The notes under the pieces are model-generated. The model was not told the origin of the DNA. It worked only from the letters and a program-made list of their open reading frames with translations, and made no database searches. A DNA stretch of 57,213 bases from Chryseobacterium oryzae (GTDB lineage Bacteria > Bacteroidota > Bacteroidia > Flavobacteriales > Weeksellaceae), in NCBI RefSeq assembly GCF_022811665.1, contig NZ_CP094530.1, positions 1 through 57,213 of the forward strand, given 5' to 3'. The position numbers and the translations under genes were made by a program. Positions 26,370-35,357 of this stretch are shown here, one piece after another (the first letter of the stretch is position 1; each line of letters starts with the position of its first letter).

Positions 26370-27532
26370 GTGGTTTTAAAACCTCAAAAAAACAGTCAGT
26401 TCAACCTCAATCTCAACCTCAATACGAAGTCGCCGATGTTTTAAATATTTTAGGTTCAAAATTGGAAAATTTAGAACTTAATTCCTGGCAGTTAAGAACT
26501 TTATTTGCCTTAAAAAAGTGCAGAACTTCGGCTTTGGGCGGACATATTGATGCTTGTGATGAATGTGGCGTTTTAAGCATCAGTTACAACTCCTGCCGAA
26601 ACCGTCATTGCCCAAAATGTCAGGGAAAAAACCGAGAAGATTGGATACAAACACGGGAAACCGAACTGCTTCCGGTACCTTATTTCCACGTGGTTTTTAC
26701 GCTTCCGGAAGTATTGAACAAAACAGCGCTTCACGAGCCCAAGATGTTGTATGATATTTTATTTGAATCGGCTTGGGAAACCCTTCAAACGTTTGGCAAA
26801 AACAAAAATCTCCAAATGGGAATGATTGCTGTTTTGCACACTTGGGGACAGAATCTTAGTCTTCATCCGCATTTGCACTGCATTGTTCCGGGCGGTGGTG
26901 TGGATGAAAACGGAGCTTGGAAAAACATTAGAAGTGACGGTAAATTTTTGTTTCCGGTAAAGGCTTTGAGCAAAGTTTTCAGGGGTAAATTTTGTGAGAA
27001 ACTAAAAGATAAAAATCTTGAAGAATATCCCAAAATCAGGCGAAATCTGTGGGAAAAACCTTGGGTGGTTTATGCTAAAAAGCCTTTTGGAAGCCCAAAA
27101 TCGGTGGTGGAATATTTGGGTCGTTATTCCCACAAAATCGCAGTCAGCAACCAGAGAATCAGAAAAATTGACGCGGAGACGGTCACTTTTTCTTACAAAG
27201 ATTACCGCCAAAAAGGCATCAAAAAGCAGATGGTTTTGAGCCACGAGGAGTTTATCCGCCGTTTTGCGATGCATATTTTGCCGAAAAGATTTGTGAAAAT
27301 CCGTCATTATGGTTTTTTGAGCAGCACTTGGAAACGAATTAAGCTTAAAAAACTGCAACAAAAATTAGGCATCCAGCCTAAAGAAAAGCTTCCGCCAAAA
27401 GTTTTTCAGCCGAAATGTAGTTGTTGCAGAGTTGGAAATTTGGTAACGATTGCCACGTTCGATCTTCGAGGTCCGCCAAGTTGGTTTTTGGAGATGAGCC
27501 GAAATTTACCTGCTCCTAAATCTGCATTTTAA
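26366..27532 (+). CDS. IS91-family HUH transposase, copy 1
   Basis: The 388-residue protein has an N-terminal zinc-binding region with four cysteines and a histidine (CDECG, CRNRHCPKCQG, about residues 63-92). It has a HUH motif, HPHLHCIVPGG (about 166-176), and the catalytic tyrosine region YLGRYSHKIAVSNQRI (about 245-260), the Y1-type nuclease layout. A C-terminal cysteine cluster, CSCCRVG, is present. It nicks and rejoins the element ends in rolling-circle transposition. It is intact, and its protein is identical to that of copy 2. Confidence 0.93.
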   Translation: MSGFKTSKKQSVQPQSQPQYEVADVLNILGSKLENLELNSWQLRTLFALKKCRTSALGGHIDACDECGVLSISYNSCRNRHCPKCQGKNREDWIQTRETELLPVPYFHVVFTLPEVLNKTALHEPKMLYDILFESAWETLQTFGKNKNLQMGMIAVLHTWGQNLSLHPHLHCIVPGGGVDENGAWKNIRSDGKFLFPVKALSKVFRGKFCEKLKDKNLEEYPKIRRNLWEKPWVVYAKKPFGSPKSVVEYLGRYSHKIAVSNQRIRKIDAETVTFSYKDYRQKGIKKQMVLSHEEFIRRFAMHILPKRFVKIRHYGFLSSTWKRIKLKKLQQKLGIQPKEKLPPKVFQPKCSCCRVGNLVTIATFDLRGPPSWFLEMSRNLPAPKSAF

Positions 27533-27553
27533 AAGATTTGGGTAAGGGAAATT

Positions 27554-27676
27554 ATGTCTAAAGGTGAAAGAAAACACAATAAAACCAAGAAAAAACCACC
27601 AAAATCACCCATAAAAAAAGAGACTCTTCTCAAAGTCTCTTGTATCTCTAAAAATCTTTTGTCGATAAACCCATAG
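27554..27676 (+). CDS. Small lysine-rich protein encoded in the IS91 element, copy 1
   Basis: The 40-codon frame begins MSKGERKHNKTKKKPPKSP and is strongly basic, 21 bases after the transposase stop, still inside the IS. A hairpin (AAGAGACT/AGTCTCTT) falls within its second half and may be the terminator of the transposase message. A nucleic-acid-binding role would fit the composition, but the frame may simply be non-coding. Confidence 0.4.
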   Translation: MSKGERKHNKTKKKPPKSPIKKETLLKVSCISKNLLSINP

Positions 27677-27810
27677 TGTGGGAAAATACCCAACCAAAAG
27701 CTGCCGAAGGTTCCGTTCAACAGGGTTTTCATTGTTCGTGCTGCGCACGCAACGAAAACTTAGCTATTAGCGGTAGTGGCTCTTTTCGGTTGTTCTGTTG
27801 AGCGTTGGCT

Positions 27811-27873
27811 TGGTAGCTCTTTTGCATTTTTGTTAGGCTTTTGTGCGGTTGGGAAAATGCAAATGTGCTACCA
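27811..27873. repeat. Palindromic element after IS copy 1
   Basis: GGTAGCTCTTTTGCATTT (27811-27828) is the imperfect reverse complement of AAATGCAAATGTGCTACC (27856-27873), with a 27-base middle. It lies just after the end of the restriction (res) gene, which runs on the minus strand, and may act as its terminator or as part of an attC-like site. Confidence 0.5.
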
Positions 27874-27886
27874 AAAGCGTGGGCTG

Positions 27887-30400
27887 TTACGACATCAGTT
27901 CATTTATTTTGTTTTGCCATTCGTCCTCAAACACAACTTGAAACTGAAAACCGTGGTCGGGAAATTCGTCAAACAATTCCTTCCACGCTTTTTTTGCTCC
28001 CAATTCATTGCATAATGCAAATACATCTTGTTTGTATTTAGTGTCCTCGTTTCTTAGATGAATACCTTTTGTTTCCAAAACATACACCGTTCCGTAGTCG
28101 TCTTTATCTGCTTTTTTGTCTGTTGCGATAAAGTCAGGGTAAATCTTATTGCGTTTCCAACCTTGTATATGATAATCCTGTCGGCTCATATTGCGATACC
28201 ACCACAATAGTTTTTCCTGTTCGTCCAAATAAATAGCAACCGATTTTTCAAGGTCATTGATATTTTCTTCGGGAACGTAGTCAAACAGCGATTTTTGAAT
28301 AGCTGTGTTGTCGTTCCGCACCAATTGTTTGTTGCTTTTTACTTTTATTCTGGACGGCAATACAAATCCGCCTTTGTTTTCAATCAGGAAAAAACAAAGT
28401 TTTTTATCGGTAATCATATTTCTAAAAACCTGTTCGGATAAGCGGTTACGTTCTTTGTCCAAAATCTTTTTCAGTTCTTCAATAATGAAAACAAAGTTAG
28501 TTGCAACCGTTTCACGGTCGTATTTATGTTGCAATAAATCAATCGCTTTTTTACCAATTTGAAAGCAATACCAAGGGTTAGGAACAATTTCGGTTATCTG
28601 TCTTGTCAGAAAAACTTCGTCAATTTCCAACGTTCCTGTCTTTTCTGCTCTGCCTGTTTCTCTCAATAATTCCTGTTCTTCATTGCTCAATCCCAAAACA
28701 ATTTCTTGCTCTTTACTCAATTTGTTTTGCAACGAAAGATTTTTGATTTCGTCAATATTGATGTCTTCCCAATCTATATCACTTAAAATATCAATTTCAA
28801 AATTCAGGTTTCGCCAACTTTCCGTTTCCTGAACAACGAATTTTGGTAAATAAATTTTCCCTTCAAATTTTTTAAAGCCAGAACGATACTGCATTTCACG
28901 CTCTCTTAAACCGCCTGTGTCAGTTCCTGCATCATCACTTACAATTCTTCCTGCAATGTCGCCTAATCCTTCATCTTCCAATCCTTTCTTGATATCGCTT
29001 ACCAACGATTTTGCATTTTGACGGAACGTAAAAACGTAACACTCGTCCAAATCCTGCACTTTGGTTTTTCGTGCGAATGGTTGTCGTAAAATACGACCGA
29101 CCAACTGCGTAATTCCTGTTGCGGAACTTGGATTGGTAAGCACCGTAAGCACATACGCAAACGAACAATCCCAACCCTCTTGTAAGGCTTGTTTGGTAAT
29201 GATATAGCGTATTTCGCAATCTTGTGCAAACAAATCTATTCCCTCAATATCGTCTTTTTCACTTGATTTGATAGCAATATGGCTTTCAGGGATATTACAT
29301 TTTTTGATTAAATATTCTTTCGCATCTTCTGCGTGAATAAACTTTTTATCCCGTTGGTCTTTTCCTGTCCGCTCTACCTGTATCAAGCAAATCGGACGGA
29401 TATATTCGCCTGTATTGGCTTCGTATTCTTTGGCTTTTTTCTCTAAATCGTTTCGTTTCTCAAAACTTGCCAATAATGTATCTTCCCAATCCAAACTTGT
29501 TTTGTTGGTTAAGTGAATATCCAACTTTATCATTTCTTCTTCGTGCAATTCCCTTCCTGTAATTTTTACCAACTCATTGCTGTTTGGCGGTGGTGTTGCC
29601 GAAAGTTCCAATATGAAACTCGGATTGAAATTTCGTATCGTGTTTCTCGCATTTTCGCCATAAGCACGGTGTCCCTCGTCAATAACCACAAGCGGACGCA
29701 ACACTTTCAAGGTATTGCCCAACGAAGTTTTTATTTGCGTTCCGAATACTTCCATTTCGGTTGTGAAACAATCCAAATTCGGAAGTAACTCTTTCAGTTT
29801 TTTATGTCCTTCAAAATCATCTTCTCTCGGAAAAAAATCTGTAAATCCACCTTGGTCACGGAATACTTTCAGCGTTTCTTTATTCTGACGATTTGCAGAC
29901 GGTAACATTAACAATAAAACCACCAAATGTTCTTCCACATCAAGGCGATTAAACATTTCTGTTTTTTCTTTTATCAATGTTTTGCCACCGCTCGAAATGT
30001 CTAAAACCTGTCTGTATGGGTGGTTTCTGTCTTTTAATGCTTTTATGGTTTGACGATAAATTTGCGTGGACGGCACAACCCAAAGCACCAAACCTGTTTG
30101 TTTTTTAAGGTATGTTTTTTGAATACTGTCAATAGCGTGGCAAGCCAACAACGTTTTTCCGCCACCTGTCGGCACTTTCAGGTAAATATCAGGTACAGGT
30201 TCGTCTAAGCCGTTTGTTTTAGAACTGTAAACAATACGACCTGTTGATTTTTCCCAAGCCTCTTTCGGGAAATTAATATGTTTTGCCAAGTGCGGTTTGA
30301 GTTCGGCAATTTCTTCAAACTCTTTTTTCGCATCAGCCAAAGCACTCAAATATTCTTTGAGTTCCTTTAAAACCTTATCCTGATAGTGCTTTAATCTCAT
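27887..30400 (-). CDS. res: Type III restriction enzyme Res subunit (helicase-nuclease)
   Basis: The 837-residue protein is an SF2 ATPase with Walker A VPTGGGKT (residues 76-83) and a DEGH box (241-244). Helicase motif VI region QLVGRILRQPFARK is present. A C-terminal PD-ExK nuclease follows: PD at 755-756 in YPDFIATD and ETK at 776-778 in VLETKG. This is the Res layout of type III systems, which cut DNA after translocation from two head-to-head sites. The ATG overlaps the mod stop by one base (TAATG). All key motifs are present, so it should be active. Confidence 0.9.
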   Translation of the reverse strand: MRLKHYQDKVLKELKEYLSALADAKKEFEEIAELKPHLAKHINFPKEAWEKSTGRIVYSSKTNGLDEPVPDIYLKVPTGGGKTLLACHAIDSIQKTYLKKQTGLVLWVVPSTQIYRQTIKALKDRNHPYRQVLDISSGGKTLIKEKTEMFNRLDVEEHLVVLLLMLPSANRQNKETLKVFRDQGGFTDFFPREDDFEGHKKLKELLPNLDCFTTEMEVFGTQIKTSLGNTLKVLRPLVVIDEGHRAYGENARNTIRNFNPSFILELSATPPPNSNELVKITGRELHEEEMIKLDIHLTNKTSLDWEDTLLASFEKRNDLEKKAKEYEANTGEYIRPICLIQVERTGKDQRDKKFIHAEDAKEYLIKKCNIPESHIAIKSSEKDDIEGIDLFAQDCEIRYIITKQALQEGWDCSFAYVLTVLTNPSSATGITQLVGRILRQPFARKTKVQDLDECYVFTFRQNAKSLVSDIKKGLEDEGLGDIAGRIVSDDAGTDTGGLREREMQYRSGFKKFEGKIYLPKFVVQETESWRNLNFEIDILSDIDWEDINIDEIKNLSLQNKLSKEQEIVLGLSNEEQELLRETGRAEKTGTLEIDEVFLTRQITEIVPNPWYCFQIGKKAIDLLQHKYDRETVATNFVFIIEELKKILDKERNRLSEQVFRNMITDKKLCFFLIENKGGFVLPSRIKVKSNKQLVRNDNTAIQKSLFDYVPEENINDLEKSVAIYLDEQEKLLWWYRNMSRQDYHIQGWKRNKIYPDFIATDKKADKDDYGTVYVLETKGIHLRNEDTKYKQDVFALCNELGAKKAWKELFDEFPDHGFQFQVVFEDEWQNKINELMS

Positions 30401-32076
30401 TACTTCTGTATTCTATAAATTTCGTAAGGTAATTGGCAAAAATCAATACGGTGTTCAAGCAATGTGTAATCGTCCACATACTTGGCAGGTGCAAAAACTA
30501 AACGCTGTTTTCCTTTGAATTTTGGAAGTGCTTTGCAACGGTCTAATGTCAAAGCATTTGTTTTCAACCATTCAATATCGGCATTGTAAAACAGATATAC
30601 TTCATAATTTTTGCTTTCGCCTATAAAGCCTGTTTTTGTGTCAATATTTTTCTCGTTAAATTCTTCGCCTGTGGCTGTATAAAAAAGATAACGTGCAAAC
30701 TCGGTAAAAGACGGTAAACTTTGCCCTCTCAACAAACTTTCCATTTCTATGGTTTCGCCCAACTCAAAATAGCTGAATGAACCGCCTGTACCTTTTTTCA
30801 GATTTTCGTTTTTGGCTGTTGGAACACCTTTGATAACCCTGCGAACTCTTTCGGCTGTAATGGTATTGGCATAATCTTCCTGTTCTACTAAAATAAATTT
30901 ACGATTGCCTCCGTCTTCTTTGTTGAGTTCTAAAACTGCGTGTGCCGTTGTGCCTGAACCTGCAAAGCTGTCCAGGATAATTGAGTTTTTATCTGTTCCT
31001 ATTTGCAGAACCTTTGTCAATAAACCTAACGGTTTAGGATAAGGGAATTTACTGTCTGGAAAGATTTGCTTCAACAATTTTCCACCTGCTTCTGTATTGA
31101 CATCTTTGTCAATCCATATTGAACGTGGTTTTTTTGTTCGTTGTTCATCATTTCTTTCTAAATAGTCTTTGATAAAAATATCGTATTCATTTCGTCTCTG
31201 TATTAGTCTTGCATAAACTCTGTTTACTTCATTTTTGGATTTATCAAGTCCCCACATCCATCTACCTTCTCGTCCGTCTGATTTTTTAGGTAATACCTCA
31301 ACGGAATGGGTTTGAGATTTTGTGAGACTTACCGAACAATCCTTTGGATTTACAAAGATTGGAAAAAACATATCAGGTCTGTCTGTACGCAAAGAAGCTG
31401 CTCCACGTTGTCGCAACCCTAATTCTCGCCACATTTTACCATCTTCATCTTGTTTGCCAAAATCTTCAATATCATCTTGTGTAAGAGGCAATCCGTCTAA
31501 TTCAAAAAACTGATTGTTCTTTGCATAGATAAAAAGTGTGTCGTGAAGAGTTGCAACATTATTATCTGATTGTCGTCCTCTTGGATTGGCCTTTACTGTT
31601 ATGTTGGCAACAAAATTATCTGCACTAAAAATTTCATCAAGCAGACACCTTAAATGATAATTTTCGTTATCATCACAAGATATAAAAATAGCACCGTCCT
31701 CGCTCAATAATTCACGCAACAGTTTTAGGCGTGGCATCATCAGGCAAAGCCATTTGTCGTGGCGTGTCATATCCTCTTTGTCCACCACACTGCCCAACCA
31801 TTCTTTAATCATCGGGCTGTTTACGTTGTCGTTGTACACCCAATTTTCGTTTCCTGTGTTGTAAGGTGGGTCTATATAAATGCACTTAATTTTTCCCGCA
31901 TAAGTTGGCAAAAGTGCTTTTAATGCTTTCAGGTTGTCGCCTTGTACTATCAAGTTATCGTGCAGAGAAACTTTGTCTGTAAGGCTTAATTCTGCCTTTG
32001 GCACTAATTGGTGGTACTTTACCGCCAAATGGTGGTTTTGCACAAATGTTTTTCCTTTGAAATTGAGGGTTGGCAT
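30400..32076 (-). CDS. mod: Type III DNA methyltransferase Mod subunit
   Basis: The 558-residue protein has the motif order of beta-class adenine methyltransferases. The catalytic DPPYNTG is at residues 69-75, and the SAM-binding FAGSGTT is at 371-377. The central target-recognition region lies between them (about 160-330). It modifies one strand of an asymmetric site and gives sequence specificity to Res. It starts 4 bases after the stop of the RloC-like gene and overlaps res by one base, so the three are one transcription unit. The recognition site cannot be read from the sequence. Confidence 0.93.
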   Translation of the reverse strand: MPTLNFKGKTFVQNHHLAVKYHQLVPKAELSLTDKVSLHDNLIVQGDNLKALKALLPTYAGKIKCIYIDPPYNTGNENWVYNDNVNSPMIKEWLGSVVDKEDMTRHDKWLCLMMPRLKLLRELLSEDGAIFISCDDNENYHLRCLLDEIFSADNFVANITVKANPRGRQSDNNVATLHDTLFIYAKNNQFFELDGLPLTQDDIEDFGKQDEDGKMWRELGLRQRGAASLRTDRPDMFFPIFVNPKDCSVSLTKSQTHSVEVLPKKSDGREGRWMWGLDKSKNEVNRVYARLIQRRNEYDIFIKDYLERNDEQRTKKPRSIWIDKDVNTEAGGKLLKQIFPDSKFPYPKPLGLLTKVLQIGTDKNSIILDSFAGSGTTAHAVLELNKEDGGNRKFILVEQEDYANTITAERVRRVIKGVPTAKNENLKKGTGGSFSYFELGETIEMESLLRGQSLPSFTEFARYLFYTATGEEFNEKNIDTKTGFIGESKNYEVYLFYNADIEWLKTNALTLDRCKALPKFKGKQRLVFAPAKYVDDYTLLEHRIDFCQLPYEIYRIQK

Positions 32077-32080
32077 ATCG

Positions 32081-34681
32081 TTAAATCTTATCTATTTCGT
32101 CTAAAATGTTTTCAAATTCAGTTATTTCATTATCCAATTTATCACAAGTAAGAAATTGGTTTAACTCATCAACAGGTAAATGTCCTTCGATTAAATCGTG
32201 AAGTACGGAATGGTTTTTGGCAATTCTCTCATATAAATCATTATTGAACTTCACATTTCGGATATTAGGAACTCGTACCAAAGTGTCATATCTCTGAACA
32301 GTACTTGCTAATAACTTCGTTACAACAATTCCTTCATAACAGCTACGCAATGCTCCATAACCTGAACGAATAAGGTTTTGGGCAAAACTTCGGTCAGGTT
32401 CTTTTTTTGCTCTGATATGGTATTGTTTAGGAATATGTGAATTTGTATATGTACTATCTTTCAATGGTGTATTCTGCAACTCAATTATACCAATAATTTC
32501 TCTACCACTACTAACAATAGAGTGAACGGCTACTTTTGTTTTGTCTGTTTTATATTTGTTTTTTCCGTGATTTTCTAAATATTTTATAAAGACAATATCG
32601 TGAGAGAAAATAATTACTTGTTTTATATCACTTTCCTCAACTAATCTTTGCGCTATTGTTTCTTTGCGACTATGATCCAACGAGGTAACAGGATCGTCAA
32701 AAATAATTCCCCTGTTTATTTCCGATAAGTGCATTTCTGCAAGAAAATCTGCAATAGCAATTACTTTTTGTTCGCCTTCACTCAAAACAGCATTAGGGTT
32801 TTTCCCTTTTAGTTTGAGTTGTCTGTACGATTTTCCTGCCGAACCTGTGTGATTGATGTCAATTCCAAAATTTCCATTCAGTTTTTGACATTCTTCGTTA
32901 AAAGCATCAATGTATTTTTGATTGAAATATTTATTTGATAAGGCTTTTTCTGTTTTGGTAATTGTCTGTTTTGCATAATCCGCTTTGTTGGCTTTTTTAA
33001 TCCAAATCTGATTATTGACAAACGTCTCAAACTTTGAGAAATGCGTATTAAATTTTTCCTTGTGTTCTAAAAGTGTTTTTGCGGTTAGTAATTTTTCTAA
33101 TTCCTTACTTTGCTCATCTTCTTTAAGTAATTTGATAGAAGCCTCAATAGCTGTTTCTATCGTTGTGTGTTGTTCAACACTAATTTTTATTTCTGCTCTC
33201 TCGTTTGCAGTTTTGCTTTGAATATCTGAAACAATGTTTTCGGCAAGTGTTTTCTGTTCTGCAAGTTTCAATTTTAATGCTTCTAATTCGTTCGGATATT
33301 TTTCAGTTAGCCAAACAGTAAGCGTATTGTCTTGCGGAAACAAGTCAAAGTTCAAGTTTTCGTAATTTTCTTTTGCTTTATTAAGTTTTTCCTGTGCTTG
33401 TTTTGAGTTTTGCTCTGCAACACTTTTTATGAAAGTCCAATAATTGGAAATCAGTTTTTGTGCCTCGTCTGAAAGTGGCTGTTGGCAAAGCAAACAGTTG
33501 TCGCCATTTTCGGGATAAACTATATTTTCCGCTTTTTGCGTTTTAGCAAACGTTTCGGCAGATACGATAAAACTTTTCCATTCCGTTGTTCCAATGTTTT
33601 CAATTTTATCGGTTTTAAAATTTTCTATTTCCTCGGATTTTGCTGTCGTTTCTTTTGTTACACAATCCGTAATTGCAGTTTTTACTTTTCCAATAGTTTC
33701 AGTTGTGAAAAACTGATTAAGTTTTTCAATCGCTTGTTTATTTTGAGCCAATAAACTTTTAATGCCTTCAAGCGTTTTTATTTCTTTCTCTTTTCCTTTG
33801 GAAGCTAAAAGAAGTTCATCATATTGTTTTTGAATTGTTTCTTTTTGGGTTTTATCTTCATCAGAAAAAGGCGTGTACTTTTTTAAGTCGTCAATTTTTG
33901 TTTCTGCATTAAGACTTTCAACAAGTGTTTTTATTTCAGAATTACCGTCAAACCAAACTGAAAAATCATTTGGTGATTGTTTAATTGTGATTTCAGCATT
34001 TAGCTTTTGTTCTACACGGATAACAGAGTTTGTGTAATCGGCAAAAAAACTTAATCCTGCTGGTCTAAATTCAAATTCGTTTTTGTTTTCGAGGTGCTTT
34101 AAAACACTGTTTCCGTCAAAAACGGCAAACTGCTCAAATTCTGCATTGTCTTTGTTTGCAAACTCCAATGAAGTTTCAGCATTGTTTGATTTGAAAGTAA
34201 ATTTTGCATTAACGTTTTTGTGTCCATTGTCAATATGAACATTCGGCAAAATATTTTCGGGTGCTTTTGAATAAAAAACATTTTTCAAAAGTCTTACATA
34301 ACCTGACTTTCCTGAACCATTTGTGCCGTAAATAATTGTTAGGTTAGGGCTAAATTCAATCGTTTGGTTTTCGGTCAAGGCGTTTACGCCTTCAACATTT
34401 TCAAGTTTTGTAAAAAGTAAATCGGTTTTGTAATTTCCTGAATTTTCGGCATTGTAGTCAATCTCAATTTCAGGTTTTGGGGTTTCTTCAATGAGTTGTA
34501 AGTGTTCAAGCAAATAAGAATGTGAAGTATCAATATCGTTATCAGAAATAGCATTGCCCAACAAAATTTTCTCTGCAAGAAATTTTGCCCAATAGGGAAG
34601 TTCGTTAGCGAATTTCTTCACTTCCGTTTCAAGCGTTTCCAATTGTTGTTCAACTTCTGCTATTTCGGTTACTTCACTCAT
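32081..34681 (-). CDS. Zinc-hook ABC ATPase resembling RloC/PrrC anticodon nucleases
   Basis: The 866-residue protein has Walker A GTNGSGKS at 119-126. Two long coiled coils (about 270-390 and 415-580) surround a CxxC zinc-hook motif, C396-LL-C399. An ABC signature LSEGEQK lies at 633-639, Walker B GIIFDDPVTSLDH at 658-670 and an H-loop FSHD at 692-695. The C-terminal 100 residues, after the ATPase, carry R779-SCY-E783 and histidines H824, H828 and H834. The Arg-x3-Glu...His pattern matches the catalytic triad of PrrC/RloC nucleases, which cut tRNA in the anticodon loop. It starts on the last base of the XRE gene and ends 4 bases before mod. Without the nuclease match it would be called only an AAA_13/Rad50-like ATPase; the specific function is inference. 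Confidence 0.7.
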   Translation of the reverse strand: MSEVTEIAEVEQQLETLETEVKKFANELPYWAKFLAEKILLGNAISDNDIDTSHSYLLEHLQLIEETPKPEIEIDYNAENSGNYKTDLLFTKLENVEGVNALTENQTIEFSPNLTIIYGTNGSGKSGYVRLLKNVFYSKAPENILPNVHIDNGHKNVNAKFTFKSNNAETSLEFANKDNAEFEQFAVFDGNSVLKHLENKNEFEFRPAGLSFFADYTNSVIRVEQKLNAEITIKQSPNDFSVWFDGNSEIKTLVESLNAETKIDDLKKYTPFSDEDKTQKETIQKQYDELLLASKGKEKEIKTLEGIKSLLAQNKQAIEKLNQFFTTETIGKVKTAITDCVTKETTAKSEEIENFKTDKIENIGTTEWKSFIVSAETFAKTQKAENIVYPENGDNCLLCQQPLSDEAQKLISNYWTFIKSVAEQNSKQAQEKLNKAKENYENLNFDLFPQDNTLTVWLTEKYPNELEALKLKLAEQKTLAENIVSDIQSKTANERAEIKISVEQHTTIETAIEASIKLLKEDEQSKELEKLLTAKTLLEHKEKFNTHFSKFETFVNNQIWIKKANKADYAKQTITKTEKALSNKYFNQKYIDAFNEECQKLNGNFGIDINHTGSAGKSYRQLKLKGKNPNAVLSEGEQKVIAIADFLAEMHLSEINRGIIFDDPVTSLDHSRKETIAQRLVEESDIKQVIIFSHDIVFIKYLENHGKNKYKTDKTKVAVHSIVSSGREIIGIIELQNTPLKDSTYTNSHIPKQYHIRAKKEPDRSFAQNLIRSGYGALRSCYEGIVVTKLLASTVQRYDTLVRVPNIRNVKFNNDLYERIAKNHSVLHDLIEGHLPVDELNQFLTCDKLDNEITEFENILDEIDKI

Positions 34682-34986
34682 TATTTATTTTTATGTTTTA
34701 CATTGTACTTTACTTTTTCCTCTGCCACTTTCATTGCTTCTAATGCCAAATCTTCGTCCTGTACTTCGTAAGCCAATTTGTCGGACAACCACGCAATAAT
34801 TACGTCATTTTTCTGCTCTTTGTAAAAGTCTGAAAGTGCTTTTACCTGTTCTCTTGTAGGCATACGTTCATCCCGTTCAATCTTGCTTAAAATAGTCGGG
34901 TCAAGAGAAAGTTTCGCTCCAACTTCTCTAAGTAAAAGTCCTTTTGCTTCTCTCAATTCCCTTAGTATTGTCCCTATTGTTTTCAA
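34681..34986 (-). CDS. XRE-family helix-turn-helix regulator
   Basis: The 101-residue protein (start TTG at 34986) has an HTH at about residues 10-60: REVGAKLSLDPTILSKIERDERMP then REQVKAL, typical of Cro/CI-type proteins. The open frame extends upstream to a TTG at 35073, but a TATATTTG promoter element lies inside that extension, so the shorter form is more likely. It is the first gene of the operon with the RloC-like gene, mod and res, with one-base overlap. It probably acts like a controller protein setting expression of the nuclease genes relative to the methylase. Confidence 0.75.
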   Translation of the reverse strand: MKTIGTILRELREAKGLLLREVGAKLSLDPTILSKIERDERMPTREQVKALSDFYKEQKNDVIIAWLSDKLAYEVQDEDLALEAMKVAEEKVKYNVKHKNK

Positions 34987-35020
34987 ATTTATTGCTTTGT
35001 TTTGACTTGACAAATATTGG

Positions 35021-35028
35021 CAAATATA
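35021..35028 (-). promoter_or_regulatory. Candidate -7 element TATATTTG of the defence operon
   Basis: On the minus strand the sequence fits TAnnTTTG and lies 34 bases before the TTG start at 34986. No clear -33 TTG was seen at the usual spacing. Confidence 0.35.
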
Positions 35029-35073
35029 CGAAATGAATTTTGTCTTGCTGGCTAAATTAAACGAAAAGTTCAA

Positions 35074-35204
35074 TTTCGACCAAACGAAGCCGATGCTTTT
35101 TCAATGGAATTAAATTACGAAAAAATGTGGAATTGAAAAGTAGCGGCGGCAAAAAAGGAGAAGATTTTTAATTCAGAGTTTAGCCCCGCATTTTGCCAAT
35201 ACAA
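35074..35204. other. Spacer between the defence operon and IS copy 2
   Basis: No gene is seen. The last 29 bases (TTAGCCCCGC-ATTTTGCCAAT) match the flank left of IS copy 1 (TTAACCCCGCCATTTTGCAAA). The middle contains GCGGCGGC and A-rich runs, possibly the remainder of another foldable element. Confidence 0.45.
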
Positions 35205-35357
35205 TGTTGAACTAAACCTTCGGTAGCTTTCTCAGCGCTATATTTAGTTACTTTGTAAAACTAATTAAAAATCAGTAAAATGGCAACAAAAAAAAGAGTG
35301 TAGAAGAGCTTAGAGAAAACAAAATCATCAATCAGGCAAAGCGCGAAGTTCCGGGAT

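Larger units (their letters stand above)
25344..27774 (+). mobile_element. IS91-family element, copy 1 (tyrosine recombinase plus HUH transposase)
   Basis: The borders are set by identity with copy 2 at 35205-37635 (constant offset of 9,861 bases). Left and right ends share an imperfect inverted repeat: TGTTGAAC--AACCTTCGG-AGCTTT at 25344-25369 and its reverse complement at about 27696-27722, the latter about 50 bases inside the identity border. AACTAAA/TTTAGTT arms form a hairpin at the left, and CGTGC/GCACG at the right. The only differences between copies that I found are three synonymous changes in the transposase gene. IS91 elements transpose by rolling-circle replication and can carry neighbouring DNA with them. 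Confidence 0.88.

Noticed and set aside
34987..35073. N-terminal extension of the XRE regulator to a TTG at 35073
   Set aside because: A TATATTTG -7 element lies inside it and the HTH domain is complete without it.
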